A program made the position numbers and the translations under genes. The notes under the pieces were generated by a model. That model was given only the letters and a program-made list of their open reading frames with translations. It was not told the origin of the DNA and made no database searches. Positions 1-7,815 of a DNA stretch of 64,000 nucleotides are shown one piece after another; the stretch's first letter is position 1; every line of letters starts with the position of its first letter. The stretch comes from Mesorhizobium shangrilense (lineage in GTDB: Bacteria; Pseudomonadota; Alphaproteobacteria; Rhizobiales; Rhizobiaceae), in contig NZ_JBEWSZ010000001.1 of the NCBI RefSeq assembly GCF_040537815.1, positions 1,488,001-1,552,000 on the forward strand, given 5' to 3'.

Positions 1-138
1 CCGGTGCCTTCACAACTGCTTTCTTCACTGCCCTATCTGGCAACCGTCGTCGTTCTTGTTCTAATCTCGCGCAACAAGCGTCTTACGATGATGAACACGC
101 CGGCTTCCTTGGGGCAGCCATTCGTTCCGGATCGTTGA
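1..138 (+). CDS. ABC transporter permease, C-terminal end (partial)
   Basis: Frame 1 is open from the window edge to TGA at 136-138 and gives 45 residues. It contains a hydrophobic segment (LPYLATVVVLVLIS) followed by a short charged tail rich in R and K, as at the last transmembrane helix of simple-sugar or nucleoside-type ABC permeases. The next gene, 50 bases downstream on the same strand, encodes a BMP-type periplasmic binding protein. The likely role is therefore a membrane permease of a BMP-family (purine nucleoside-like) importer. The 5' part lies outside the window, so the assignment rests on the tail and the neighbour. Confidence 0.7.
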   Translation, partial: PVPSQLLSSLPYLATVVVLVLISRNKRLTMMNTPASLGQPFVPDR

Positions 139-188
139 CAATAAAAACAAACGGGAAGCTCCAAGGCTCAACACAGAGAGGTAACACA

Positions 189-1256
189 ATGAAAAAACTG
201 CTTATTGCGCTGATGACCACGACGGCCGCGCTCTCGCTGGCGGCGACCGCCGAGGCCGCGGACAAGTTGAAAGCCTGCTGGGTCTATACTGGCCCGATCG
301 GCGATTTCGGCTACTCATACCAGCATGACCAGGGCCGCCTGGAAGTCGAGAAGGCGCTCGGCGACAAGGTCGAGACCGCGTATCTGGAGAACGTCTCCGA
401 AGGCCCCGATGCCGATCGTGCCTTCGAGCGCCTGGCGCGCGAAGGCTGCAAGATCATCTTCGGCACGTCCTTCGGTTTCATGGACGCCGAAGTGAAGGTC
501 GCTAAGAAGTTTCCCAAGATAATATTCGAGCACGCGACGGGCTACAAGACGGGTGATAATCTCGGCATCTACAATGCGCGTTTCTATGAAGGCCGCTACG
601 TACTCGGCCAGATCGCCGCCAAGCAATCGAAGGCTGGCGTTGCCGGCTACATCGTTTCCTTTCCGATTCCCGAAGTCGTGATGGGCATCAACTCCTTCAT
701 GCTCGGTGCGCAGTCGATCAACCCGAACTTCAAGGCCAAGATCGTCTGGGTGAACTCGTGGTTCGATCCGGGCAAGGAAGCGGACGCCGCCAAGGCGCTG
801 TTCGACCAGGGCGCCGACATCATCGTCCAGCACACCGATTCAACCGCCGCACTGCAGGTGGCCGAGGAGCGCAAGCTGCAGGGCTTTGGCCAGTCCTCCG
901 ACATGATCAAGTTCGCGCCGAAAGCGCAGCTGACGTCGCTGACCGACGAATGGGGACCCTACTACATCAGCCGGGTCCAGGCAGCCATTGACGGCACCTG
1001 GAAGCCGGACAATGTCTGGCTTGGCATCAAGGACGGCGCGGTCAAGCTCGCGCCCTACACCAACATGCCCGAGGACGTGAAGGCGATGGCCGAGGCAACC
1101 GAGAAGAAGATCGCCGGCGGCTGGAATCCCTTCACCGGGCCGATCGCCAAACAGGACGGCACGCCGTGGCTGAAGGAGGGCGAGGTCGCCGATGACGGCA
1201 CGCTGCTCGGCATGAATTTCTACGTCAAGGGCGTCGACGACAAGCTGCCGCAGTAA
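189..1256 (+). CDS. BMP family ABC transporter substrate-binding protein
   Basis: A 355-residue periplasmic binding protein of the basic membrane protein (BMP/Med) family. In this family it captures nucleosides or related ligands for an ABC importer. Residues 1-23 form a signal peptide (MKKLL, a hydrophobic core, then AEA before the mature ADKLK). The mature protein begins with the family signature region WVYTGPIGDFGYSYQHDQGR. The ATG at 189 is preferred over an in-frame upstream start at 135 because it opens the signal peptide and follows the purine-rich AGAGAGG at 175-181. It sits behind the permease tail, so it is probably the last gene of the transporter operon, which is closed by a strong terminator. 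The ligand cannot be read from the sequence. Confidence 0.9.
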   Translation: MKKLLIALMTTTAALSLAATAEAADKLKACWVYTGPIGDFGYSYQHDQGRLEVEKALGDKVETAYLENVSEGPDADRAFERLAREGCKIIFGTSFGFMDAEVKVAKKFPKIIFEHATGYKTGDNLGIYNARFYEGRYVLGQIAAKQSKAGVAGYIVSFPIPEVVMGINSFMLGAQSINPNFKAKIVWVNSWFDPGKEADAAKALFDQGADIIVQHTDSTAALQVAEERKLQGFGQSSDMIKFAPKAQLTSLTDEWGPYYISRVQAAIDGTWKPDNVWLGIKDGAVKLAPYTNMPEDVKAMAEATEKKIAGGWNPFTGPIAKQDGTPWLKEGEVADDGTLLGMNFYVKGVDDKLPQ

Positions 1257-1282
1257 GCAGTTCGGAAGTACCAAAAAGGGAA

Positions 1283-1306
1283 GGGCGCCTCGCGGCGCCC
1301 TTTTTT
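1283..1306 (+). terminator. Rho-independent terminator after the BMP operon
   Basis: A perfect 7-bp GC stem GGGCGCC / GGCGCCC with loop TCGC, followed by six T residues. It lies 27 bases past the BMP protein stop. A-rich sequence on the other side lets it also serve the convergent rimO gene. Confidence 0.9.
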
Positions 1307-1342
1307 ATTTGTGGCTATTTGGAAAACTAGACTAAGGGAGGC

Positions 1343-2656
1343 TCAAACGGCCGAACCGTAGAGATCATAAGCGTCCGCGCGGTCGATCTTGACGGTGACG
1401 ATGTCGCCGGCACGCAGCGGGCGGCGCGATTGGATATGGACCGAGCCGTCGATTTCCGGCGCGTCGTATTTCGTGCGGCCTTTTGCCGAGGTGCCATGCG
1501 CCTCGTCGATGAGAACAGGCAGGCGCTTGCCCACCTTCTTGGCAAGCTGTGTCGCCGAGATCTTCTGCTGGCGCTGCATGAAGCGATGCCAGCGCGCCTC
1601 CTTGATCTCCTGCGGCACCTGTTCGAGGCCGAGATCGTTGGAGCGGGCGCCCCTGACCGGCTCGTATTTGAAACAGCCGGCGCGGTCGATCCTGGCTTCG
1701 TCCAGCCAATCGAGCAGCATTTCGAAATCATCATCGGTTTCGCCGGGGAAGCCGACGATGAAGGTCGAGCGGATGGCGAGATCCGGACACACGTCGCGCC
1801 AGCCGCGAATGCGCTCGAGCGTCTTTTCGCCGTGTGCCGGGCGGCGCATGTTTTTCAGCACCTGTGGCGAGGCATGCTGGAACGGGATGTCCAGATAGGG
1901 AAGGATCTTTCCCTCGGCCATCAGCGGGATGACGTCGGCGACATGCGGGTAGGGGTAGACATAGTGCATGCGCACCCAGATGCCGAGCTTGCCCAGTTCC
2001 TCGGAAAGATCGAGGAACTTGGCCCGCACCTCGCGGTCGCCGAACATGCTGGTCTGATATTTGATGTCGATGCCGTAGGCGCTGGTGTCCTGGGAAATGA
2101 CCAGGAGTTCCTTGACGCCGGCCTTGGCCAGTTTTTCGGCCTCGCGCAAGACGTCTGCGGCGGGGCGCGAAACGAGGTCGCCACGCAGTGCGGGAATGAT
2201 GCAGAAGGTGCAACGGTTGTTGCAGCCTTCCGAAATCTTGAGATAGGCATAGTGGCGCGGCGTGAGCTTGACGCCCTGCGGCGGCAGGAGATCGATATAG
2301 GGATCATGGCTCGGCGGCGCGGCCTCATGCACGGCGGCCATCACGCTTTCATAGGCCTGCGGGCCAGTGATGGCGAGAACGTTGGGATGTCTTTCGCGGA
2401 TGACGTCGGGCTCGGCGCCAAGACAGCCGGTGACGATGACCCTGCCATTCTCCGAAAGGGCGGAGCCGATGGCGTTGAGCGACTCGTCGCGAGCCGAATC
2501 GAGGAAGCCGCAAGTGTTGACGACGACGAGATCGGCACCGTCATGCTTGCGCGCGATCTCATAGCCTTCGGCACGCAGGCGCGTGATGATGCGCTCCGAA
2601 TCCACAAGGGCTTTCGGGCATCCAAGACTGACAAAACTCACGCGAGGAGCGGACAT
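1343..2656 (-). CDS. rimO: Ribosomal protein S12 (Asp88) methylthiotransferase RimO
   Basis: A 437-residue radical-SAM methylthiotransferase that adds a methylthio group to the conserved Asp of ribosomal protein S12. The N-terminal UPF0004 domain carries the three cysteines for the auxiliary 4Fe-4S cluster (C13 in SLGCPKA, C49 in [10 protein letters not shown]78 in [10 protein letters not shown]). The radical-SAM CxxxCxxC motif is CNNRCTFC at residues 145-152. The C-terminus (about 370-437) matches the TRAM RNA-binding region, and the total length is normal. The [12 protein letters not shown] opening and [13 protein letters not shown] favour RimO over MiaB. It is transcribed alone, convergent with the BMP gene. 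Confidence 0.96.
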   Translation of the reverse strand: MSAPRVSFVSLGCPKALVDSERIITRLRAEGYEIARKHDGADLVVVNTCGFLDSARDESLNAIGSALSENGRVIVTGCLGAEPDVIRERHPNVLAITGPQAYESVMAAVHEAAPPSHDPYIDLLPPQGVKLTPRHYAYLKISEGCNNRCTFCIIPALRGDLVSRPAADVLREAEKLAKAGVKELLVISQDTSAYGIDIKYQTSMFGDREVRAKFLDLSEELGKLGIWVRMHYVYPYPHVADVIPLMAEGKILPYLDIPFQHASPQVLKNMRRPAHGEKTLERIRGWRDVCPDLAIRSTFIVGFPGETDDDFEMLLDWLDEARIDRAGCFKYEPVRGARSNDLGLEQVPQEIKEARWHRFMQRQQKISATQLAKKVGKRLPVLIDEAHGTSAKGRTKYDAPEIDGSVHIQSRRPLRAGDIVTVKIDRADAYDLYGSAV

Positions 2657-2793
2657 ATAGGGTTTCCGGGCTTTTCAGGATTGGCGGCGCAGTACCACAC
2701 TTATTGCGGCATTGGTATGGTCACGCCTTCAATGCGGCAAAACGCACGGCGATTGCCCTGCGAAACCGACTTTTCCAGTATGGTTGGTCAACC

Positions 2794-3444
2794 TCAACTG
2801 ACCGCGTTGTTGACGTGCGGCCACACTTCCATCGCACCGCGATAGACCATGTCCACGGCGACATAGAGGATGATCAGCAGGCCGATATAGGCGATCCAAC
2901 GATGGCGGTGCAGCAGCTTGGCGATAAAGCTCGCCGCGAGCCCCATCAAGGCAATCGACAGCACCAGGCCTATGATCAGCACCGTGAAATGGTCGCGCGC
3001 GGCGCCCGCCACGGCCAGCACATTGTCGAGCGACATCGACACATCCGCCACGACGATCTGCAATGCGGCCTGACCCAATGTCTTGCGCGGCCCCTTTGCG
3101 CTGGCAGTGGCGCCAGCCGAATTCGACAGCGCCTCGGTCGCCTCCAGCTCATCGGCGTGGGATGTGCGCAGCTCGCGGTACATCTTCCAGCAGACCCACA
3201 GAAGCAAGATGCCCCCGGCCAGCAACAGGCCGACGATGGCAAGCAGCTTGACGGTGATTGCCGCAAAACAGATGCGCAGCACCGTCGCCGCCAGGACGCC
3301 GATCAGGATCGCTTTCTTGCGCTGCTCGGCCGGCAGCCCAGCCGCGGCGAGGCCGATGACGATGGCGTTGTCGCCGGCAAGCACGAGATCGATGGCGATG
3401 ACCTGGAGCAGGGCCGATATGCCTGCGGCGGTGAAAATTTCCAT
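2794..3444 (-). CDS. TerC/YjbE family integral membrane protein (putative metal exporter)
   Basis: A 216-residue multi-pass membrane protein of the TerC superfamily, YjbE subgroup. It shows the paired acidic membrane motifs of the family: DLVLAGDNAIVIGLAA near the N-terminus and DVSMSLDNVLAVAGAA in the second half. At least six hydrophobic helices are separated by a cytoplasmic charged loop of about 45 residues (MYRELRTSHADELEATEAL). Family members are implicated in divalent-metal (manganese) efflux or in loading exported enzymes with metal. The ATG at 3444 (MEIFTAAG) was chosen because the 17-residue upstream extension is Arg-rich and polar and would precede the first helix. The substrate is not determined by the sequence. 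Confidence 0.88.
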   Translation of the reverse strand: MEIFTAAGISALLQVIAIDLVLAGDNAIVIGLAAAGLPAEQRKKAILIGVLAATVLRICFAAITVKLLAIVGLLLAGGILLLWVCWKMYRELRTSHADELEATEALSNSAGATASAKGPRKTLGQAALQIVVADVSMSLDNVLAVAGAARDHFTVLIIGLVLSIALMGLAASFIAKLLHRHRWIAYIGLLIILYVAVDMVYRGAMEVWPHVNNAVS

Positions 3445-3541
3445 CGACTGGAAGCCCCTTGCTGTTCGCCGATTACCCGCGCCCGATAGGCGCACGCCCT
3501 ACCGTGTACGATTGATACGCGTCAAGAGATTGCATCAATGC

Positions 3542-3562
3542 TGCAACCTTATCCCGGTTGCA
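3542..3562. repeat. Stem-loop TGCAACC/GGTTGCA upstream of the TerC-like gene
   Basis: A perfect 7-bp inverted repeat with a 7-nt loop, about 100 bases upstream of the TerC/YjbE start in the untranslated interval 3445-3636. It has no T tract. It might be part of a leader RNA or an operator. I could not match it to the known manganese leader of this gene family. Confidence 0.3.
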
Positions 3563-3636
3563 AAATAGGATTGAAACAATTGCATTGCCAACACGATCGC
3601 AGATCATCGTGTCGAGAACAATCTAACTGCAGGATC

Positions 3637-4026
3637 TTAGTTGTAGAGATTGTATTTGGACCAGTCGGTTTCTGGAATCTCGTCGCCGATGCGGTAACGA
3701 AGGTTCAGAATCTCCATATGGTCCGGAGCCGTCTGGCACTTGAATTTCAGACGGTACCACTGCCCCTTGCTGCGAAACGCGGCGCCCGGGCTGCGGATTG
3801 CATCGGTGCCCATTTCGGGTGTTGCGAAAGCGTAAGCGACGACCCGATCCGCCTTGAATTTGTGATCGTCATGCGTGATCCGGTCGAGGACTTCGGCATC
3901 GCACCGCTGCTCAAGCCGGGTCTGCGGATCAAGTTTCATCAAGCCGGCGCGCAAAGCGCTGTCCATGGCCTGTGCCGGCAAAGCCAGTATTGTGGATGCC
4001 AGGGCGGCGATGAAAAGCTTTTTCAT
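3637..4026 (-). CDS. DUF930 family secreted protein
   Basis: A 129-residue exported protein. The N-terminus MKKLFIAALASTILALPAQA is a signal peptide cut near residue 20. The mature part (ALRAGLMKLDPQTRLEQRCDA, then a DHKFKADRVVAYAF segment and a C-terminal FKCQTAPDHMEI block) resembles the DUF930 family of rhizobial periplasmic proteins of unknown function. Two conserved cysteines could form a disulfide. An in-frame ATG six codons upstream (4044) is possible, but it only adds MLLVSP before the Lys-rich signal-peptide start. It is single-gene, with no functional context. Confidence 0.75.
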   Translation of the reverse strand: MKKLFIAALASTILALPAQAMDSALRAGLMKLDPQTRLEQRCDAEVLDRITHDDHKFKADRVVAYAFATPEMGTDAIRSPGAAFRSKGQWYRLKFKCQTAPDHMEILNLRYRIGDEIPETDWSKYNLYN

Positions 4027-4280
4027 GGGCGAGACAAGCAGCATATTTTGTCGGAAAAATCAACCAAGGGCTGTTTTGAACGATTTCACCTTCGACAAGA
4101 AAACGAGCGAGCGATCTGTGCAGCTTAACCGTAAAGCCCGTTTGATTTCAATGGATTGCAGAATTATCCAATCAACCGGGTCCGGATGTACACAAAGCCG
4201 TCAGCGGCCTCGATCACGGATCTGTTCCACGCAACAGCACCCTGTGGCTGCAGGGGCGGGCCCTTCTATGCCACGGAAAT

Positions 4281-5198
4281 TCATCGCCGTGGATACGCTG
4301 CCCGGCAAACCGACATCACGGTGTCGCGCAGCCAGCGATGTGCCGGGTCGGCGTCCGTGCGAGGATGCCACATCGCCGATATCTTGAATTCAGGCATCGG
4401 AATCGGGAGATCGAAGCTCTCAAGCCCCGCCGTGGCTGCGTGGCCAACACATGAAAGCGGCACGACCGCGACCAATTCCGATTGGCTCGCGATCCGCATC
4501 GCATCCGGATAACCGGGCACGATAACCATTATCTTCCGTCCAAGGCCAAGCGCCTCCAGAGCGTCATCGATCGGCTCCGTGACTTTGCCTTCCCGTGACG
4601 CCACGACATGGTTGCAGGCGGCATATCGTTCTGGCGTAACGCCCGCGCCAACCAGAAGCGGATGCCCGATCCGGACGACGCCGACATATCTATCGTAAAA
4701 CAGGAACTGGGTGCGTATTTCCGGCGCGGACGTTCCAAGCAAGCCGATCTCAAGATCGATGAGGCCTTCCCGAAGCGGGCGCGCATCCTTGTCGGGCTTG
4801 GATACAAAACGGAGGCGGACGCGCGGCGCCGCTCGCGTTACGGCGGCAACGACGAGGCCGGAAAGGAACTCCAGGAACGCTTCACTGGCGCGAATGACGA
4901 ACGTCAATTCGAGCCCGGCCATGTCGGCATCATTGATTTGCGGCCGGAGAACAGCTCGCACATCGCGGGTCAGCTCATGGACGCGATCGCGCAGCTCGGC
5001 GGCGCGGGGTGTCGGCACAAGCCCACGCCCGGCCCGAACGAGCAGGGGATCGCGTATTGCCGACCGAAGTCGTGTCAGCGTCCGGCTCATCGCGGAGGTA
5101 CTCAGGCCAAGACGGCGGGCAGCGCCTGTGACACTGCCTTCGGCGAGCAATATGTCCAGCGCAACGAGAAGGTTCAGATCCACATCCGCGTCGTTCAT
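4281..5198 (-). CDS. LysR family transcriptional regulator
   Basis: A 305-residue LysR-type regulator. Residues 8-67 hold the winged HTH (GSVTGAARRLGLSTSAMSR as recognition region, then RTLTRLR and DPLLVRAGRGLVPTPRA). The remainder is the periplasmic-binding-like effector domain. It is divergent from the short-chain dehydrogenase at 5330, with 131 bp between the start codons. This is the usual arrangement for a LysR protein controlling its neighbour, so the SDR gene is the likely target (inference). The ATG at 5198 is the only start giving a full HTH domain. The effector is unknown. Confidence 0.93.
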   Translation of the reverse strand: MNDADVDLNLLVALDILLAEGSVTGAARRLGLSTSAMSRTLTRLRSAIRDPLLVRAGRGLVPTPRAAELRDRVHELTRDVRAVLRPQINDADMAGLELTFVIRASEAFLEFLSGLVVAAVTRAAPRVRLRFVSKPDKDARPLREGLIDLEIGLLGTSAPEIRTQFLFYDRYVGVVRIGHPLLVGAGVTPERYAACNHVVASREGKVTEPIDDALEALGLGRKIMVIVPGYPDAMRIASQSELVAVVPLSCVGHAATAGLESFDLPIPMPEFKISAMWHPRTDADPAHRWLRDTVMSVCRAAYPRR

Positions 5199-5329
5199 CG
5201 ATCGAGTCTATCTCATCTGCTTCGTCCGACACAGCGTTTGGTGCAACTATATTTTGATTTTGATGCGTCTGGCGCCTGTCGTGGGGCCGCTTATGTTTGT
5301 GTTGAACCTGACCAACGAGGACATTGTCC

Positions 5330-6046
5330 ATGCCCAAGACCGCTTTGAGTGCTGCTGCCGGTACCATCCTTCTCATCGGCGCATCGCGCGGTCTTGGCCA
5401 TGCCATGGCCGCCGAATTCCTGAAGAAAGGATGGGACATCGTCGGCACGGTCCGAGGCGGCGGAAGCCGAACCAAGCTGCACGATCTTGCTGACGAGTTC
5501 GAAGGCCGGGTCGAAATAGAGATCGTGGACATTTGCGAGCCGGATCAGGTCGCGGCGTTGCGTGACCGCCTGTCGGACAGGGTGTTCGAGATGCTTTTCG
5601 TCAACGCCGGCGTGACCAACAACCCGGCTGAAACGATCGCGGATGTGACGACCGACGAGTTCGTGAGAGTCATGGTCACAAATGCCCTGAGCCCCATGCG
5701 GGTTATCGAGAGCCTGGAGCAATATGTGCCTGCCACGGGTCTGATTGGCGTGATGTCATCCGGGCAGGGCAGCATTGCCAACAATGAAACCGGGCAGCGT
5801 GAGGTGTACCGGGGCAGCAAGGCGGCCTTGAACATGTTCATGCGCAGCTTCGCGGCCCGCCATTCGGGGACATCGCGTGCGATGGTAACAATGGCTCCGG
5901 GCTGGGTCCGCACCGAACTGGGGGGTCCGGATGGACGGCTGAGTATCGAGGAAAGCGTGCCGAGCCTGGTGAACGTCCTTCTGTCGAAGCAGGGAAAGCC
6001 TGGACTGGAATATCTCGACTATCTCGGCCGAACCGTCCCTTGGTGA
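5330..6046 (+). CDS. Short-chain dehydrogenase/reductase (SDR)
   Basis: A 238-residue classical SDR. The nucleotide-binding glycine motif is GASRGLG (in LLIGASRGLGHAM), the NAG motif is in FVNAGVTNN, the active-site serine lies in VMSSGQGS, and the catalytic YxxxK is YRGSK. Residues after the glycine motif (VRGGGSR) suggest NADPH preference, which is only an inference. The ATG at 5330 is chosen over TTG at 5324 because ACGAGG at 5315-5320 is well spaced from it. The gene is divergent from a LysR regulator and probably controlled by it. The substrate cannot be named. Confidence 0.9.
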   Translation: MPKTALSAAAGTILLIGASRGLGHAMAAEFLKKGWDIVGTVRGGGSRTKLHDLADEFEGRVEIEIVDICEPDQVAALRDRLSDRVFEMLFVNAGVTNNPAETIADVTTDEFVRVMVTNALSPMRVIESLEQYVPATGLIGVMSSGQGSIANNETGQREVYRGSKAALNMFMRSFAARHSGTSRAMVTMAPGWVRTELGGPDGRLSIEESVPSLVNVLLSKQGKPGLEYLDYLGRTVPW

Positions 6047-7000
6047 AGCGGTGATTTCGAGCCAGGAAGCTGGTGGAAACCAGCGTTGCCGATTTAGATC
6101 GAAGTCGCGGGCTGCGCCCGACGATGATGAGGACGTCTAAGCTACACACTGAGGCAGCGGACAATTGAAAGCCGTCCTCCCGTTTGGACCGCTCAACCGT
6201 CAACGTGCGCCGCTTTGCTCCGCGATCTTCTCGCCGAACTGAATAGCCGCCCGGCATGGAATCCGACTTTTTGAGGCTTGCGTCGACACGGCGAGGACGG
6301 AAGCTCGTGCCCGTCGCCTTCAGTTCGATGATCCGAACGGCCCGGAACATTTGGACCCCTTCGCGCAGGCCACGCCAGCACGGTCAGCGTCCGAGCAGCA
6401 GGTTACTCAAAAAGCGCGGCGAACACTTCAAACGCGACGAAGCCCCAAAAGGCTACTGCAAGCAGGGCAGCAAATGTTACCGAGGGTCCAACTTCGCGCG
6501 CTGCATTGCGTGCCGCAGACAAAACACCCACGACCAACTCCTTGGCAAATGATCGCTATTCGACCGGCGCCGTATGCCGGGAACCTTCGCCGTGCATCCC
6601 CCAAATGGGGTAAGGGCCGACACAAAAGGGTCATCAGTGGCATTGTCGACAACGCCTACCTTCGAACCGGGCAGGGCAGGGCATGGTTATGAGACGCACA
6701 CTTTTCGCGCTTCTGCCGCCGCTCAAAGGCCACCTTGGTCGCGACAACAGTCAGTACGACAGCTTCAAAAACGCTATCGCTCGAAGCATCCATGGGAGGC
6801 AACGACCTTAAGCGAATCGATTGACTGGAAGCGCCGGCACCTCATGAACCCGAAGCGGCCGAAGAAGGGGGCGCGGACATGGTGATGATCAAACGCGGAT
6901 ATTCGCGCTAGCAGCTGTCGTCCCCACCGCACAAACAAGTCAGGCGCCAAGTTAGGGTAAGACGATTTACCCAATGATACCAATCTCTTAAGAAAATACC
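6047..7000. other. About 950 bp with no recognisable gene
   Basis: Between the SDR stop and the 3' end of tRNA-Ser I find no ORF with a credible start, ribosome-binding site and recognisable domain. The longest open frames (5838-6350 minus, 6256-6552 plus) are rich in Arg and Ser, lack hydrophobic patterning and overlap neighbours, which is typical of shadow frames. No IS ends or tRNA-end duplication were seen. It may be decayed accessory DNA downstream of a tRNA integration hotspot, but that is inference. Confidence 0.5.
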
Positions 7001-7090
7001 TGGCGGAGGAAGTGGGATTCGAACCCACGGTGAGCTTGCACCCACGCCGGTTTTCAAGACCGGTGCCTTAAACCGCTCGGCCATTCCTCC
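7001..7090 (-). tRNA. tRNA-Ser(UGA)
   Basis: A 90-nt tRNA read on the minus strand, beginning GGAGGAATGGCCGAGCGG and ending in encoded CCA. The acceptor stem pairs GGAGGAA with TTCCTCC. The anticodon loop CTTGAAA gives anticodon TGA at 7056-7054. A long variable arm (GTGGGTGCAAGCTCAC) and T-loop GGTTCGAATCC confirm a class II serine tRNA. It decodes UCA and wobble codons. Confidence 0.97.
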
Positions 7091-7225
7091 TGGTGATCGT
7101 TCGATCACGAGTGCCCGCCCTGGCCGCCTGCGGGCAATCCCGCACGTTCAGATCAGTCGCGCGCCACTGCTCTAGTGTGCTCGGCAAAGGCCTGTCAACC
7201 GGCACCATCCGTACAAGCCTTGCGG

Positions 7226-7231
7226 TTGACA
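7226..7231 (+). promoter_or_regulatory. Possible -35 box (TTGACA) ahead of the RiPP-like ORF
   Basis: A perfect TTGACA lies 53 bases upstream of the 7284 ATG. The hexamer 17 nt downstream (CCAACT) is a poor -10, so this is a candidate only. Confidence 0.3.
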
Positions 7232-7283
7232 GCGCAGTGATGTGCTGGCCAACTGGTCGCGTGCGTTCTTTTCGGGGGAATCC

Positions 7284-7379
7284 ATGAAGAAAGTCTACGA
7301 AAAGCCAGTTCTGACAAAACGTGAGAAATTGTCTTTGGTGACGGCGCAGTCGAACCAGTCGGGATCGACGCCGCAATAA
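7284..7379 (+). CDS. Putative RiPP precursor peptide (lasso-type leader motif), 31 aa
   Basis: A 31-codon ORF opening MKKVYEKPVLTKREKLSLVT and ending QSNQSGSTPQ before TAA. The ATG follows a strong Shine-Dalgarno (GGGGGAA at 7274-7280, 3-nt gap). The leader contains YEKPVL, which fits YxxPxL, the motif bound by the RiPP recognition element (B1 protein) in lasso-peptide systems. Thr20, two residues before the putative cleavage point after A21, also fits lasso leaders. The predicted 10-residue core lacks Asp or Glu, so it cannot form the usual isopeptide ring, and a canonical lasso product is doubtful. Rhizobia carry short orphan peptides of this kind annotated as putative RiPP precursors. No B, C or transporter gene is in this window. 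Expression and processing are unknown. Confidence 0.6.
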   Translation: MKKVYEKPVLTKREKLSLVTAQSNQSGSTPQ

Positions 7380-7815
7380 GAGTCATGTGCTGACTTGACT
7401 TCAGACTGACCAAGGCTCGGCCGGCGAGGATCGTCATCGGCCCGCTCCGTTGGAATGCCGCGTGTTGTTCACGCTCTCAACGCCGGCGGCTGACGCGTCC
7501 GGCGTTCGCGGTAACAACGACGAGACAGGATCATATCTCCGTGGCAGATGGTTGGTTTAGACGGCTTGCAGCGAGTTGGCGGCTGCCGCCTCTACGCCGA
7601 TGGCCGAAAAACCCTTACTTTTCAATTGGGTCGGCAGCGTGGCGGCGCGTCACAATCTTGCCCGGTTTCGGACACAATCGGTTAATACGCTGATAAACAA
7701 TTCCTGCGCACAAAGGATAGGGGTTCAGGCGCCGTTAGCATTTAAGTGAGTGCATCGGCCCTGATGATGTTCAAGCAGCGATGTCTCTGTCGAGACTGTA
7801 GGGGACAATCGGAAT
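7380..7815. other. Intergenic stretch between the RiPP-like ORF and rlpA
   Basis: It contains one notable element, a perfect 8-bp inverted repeat AACGCCGG / CCGGCGTT (7479-7486 and 7499-7506, 12-nt loop) without a T tract, 100 bases past the small ORF. It may be a weak terminator. Otherwise I see no gene. The 3' part presumably carries the rlpA promoter. Confidence 0.45.

Noticed and set aside
3445..3636. Manganese-sensing (yybP-ykoY type) riboswitch upstream of the TerC-like gene
   Set aside because: The gene family is often riboswitch-controlled, and a 7-bp stem is present, but the conserved loop sequences of that riboswitch could not be identified.
5838..6350. Minus-strand ORF of 170 codons overlapping the SDR gene
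   Set aside because: Arg/Ser-rich, no domain, no ribosome-binding site, and half of it lies antisense to the SDR gene.
6908..7108. 66-codon minus-strand ORF (MIERSPGGMAERFKAPV)
   Set aside because: It is a translation of the tRNA-Ser gene, a common false ORF.
7091..7815. Lasso B/C/D or other modifying enzyme genes beside the RiPP-like ORF
   Set aside because: None of the frames in this interval or the flanking genes encodes a peptidase, asparagine-synthetase-like cyclase, RRE or ABC exporter.
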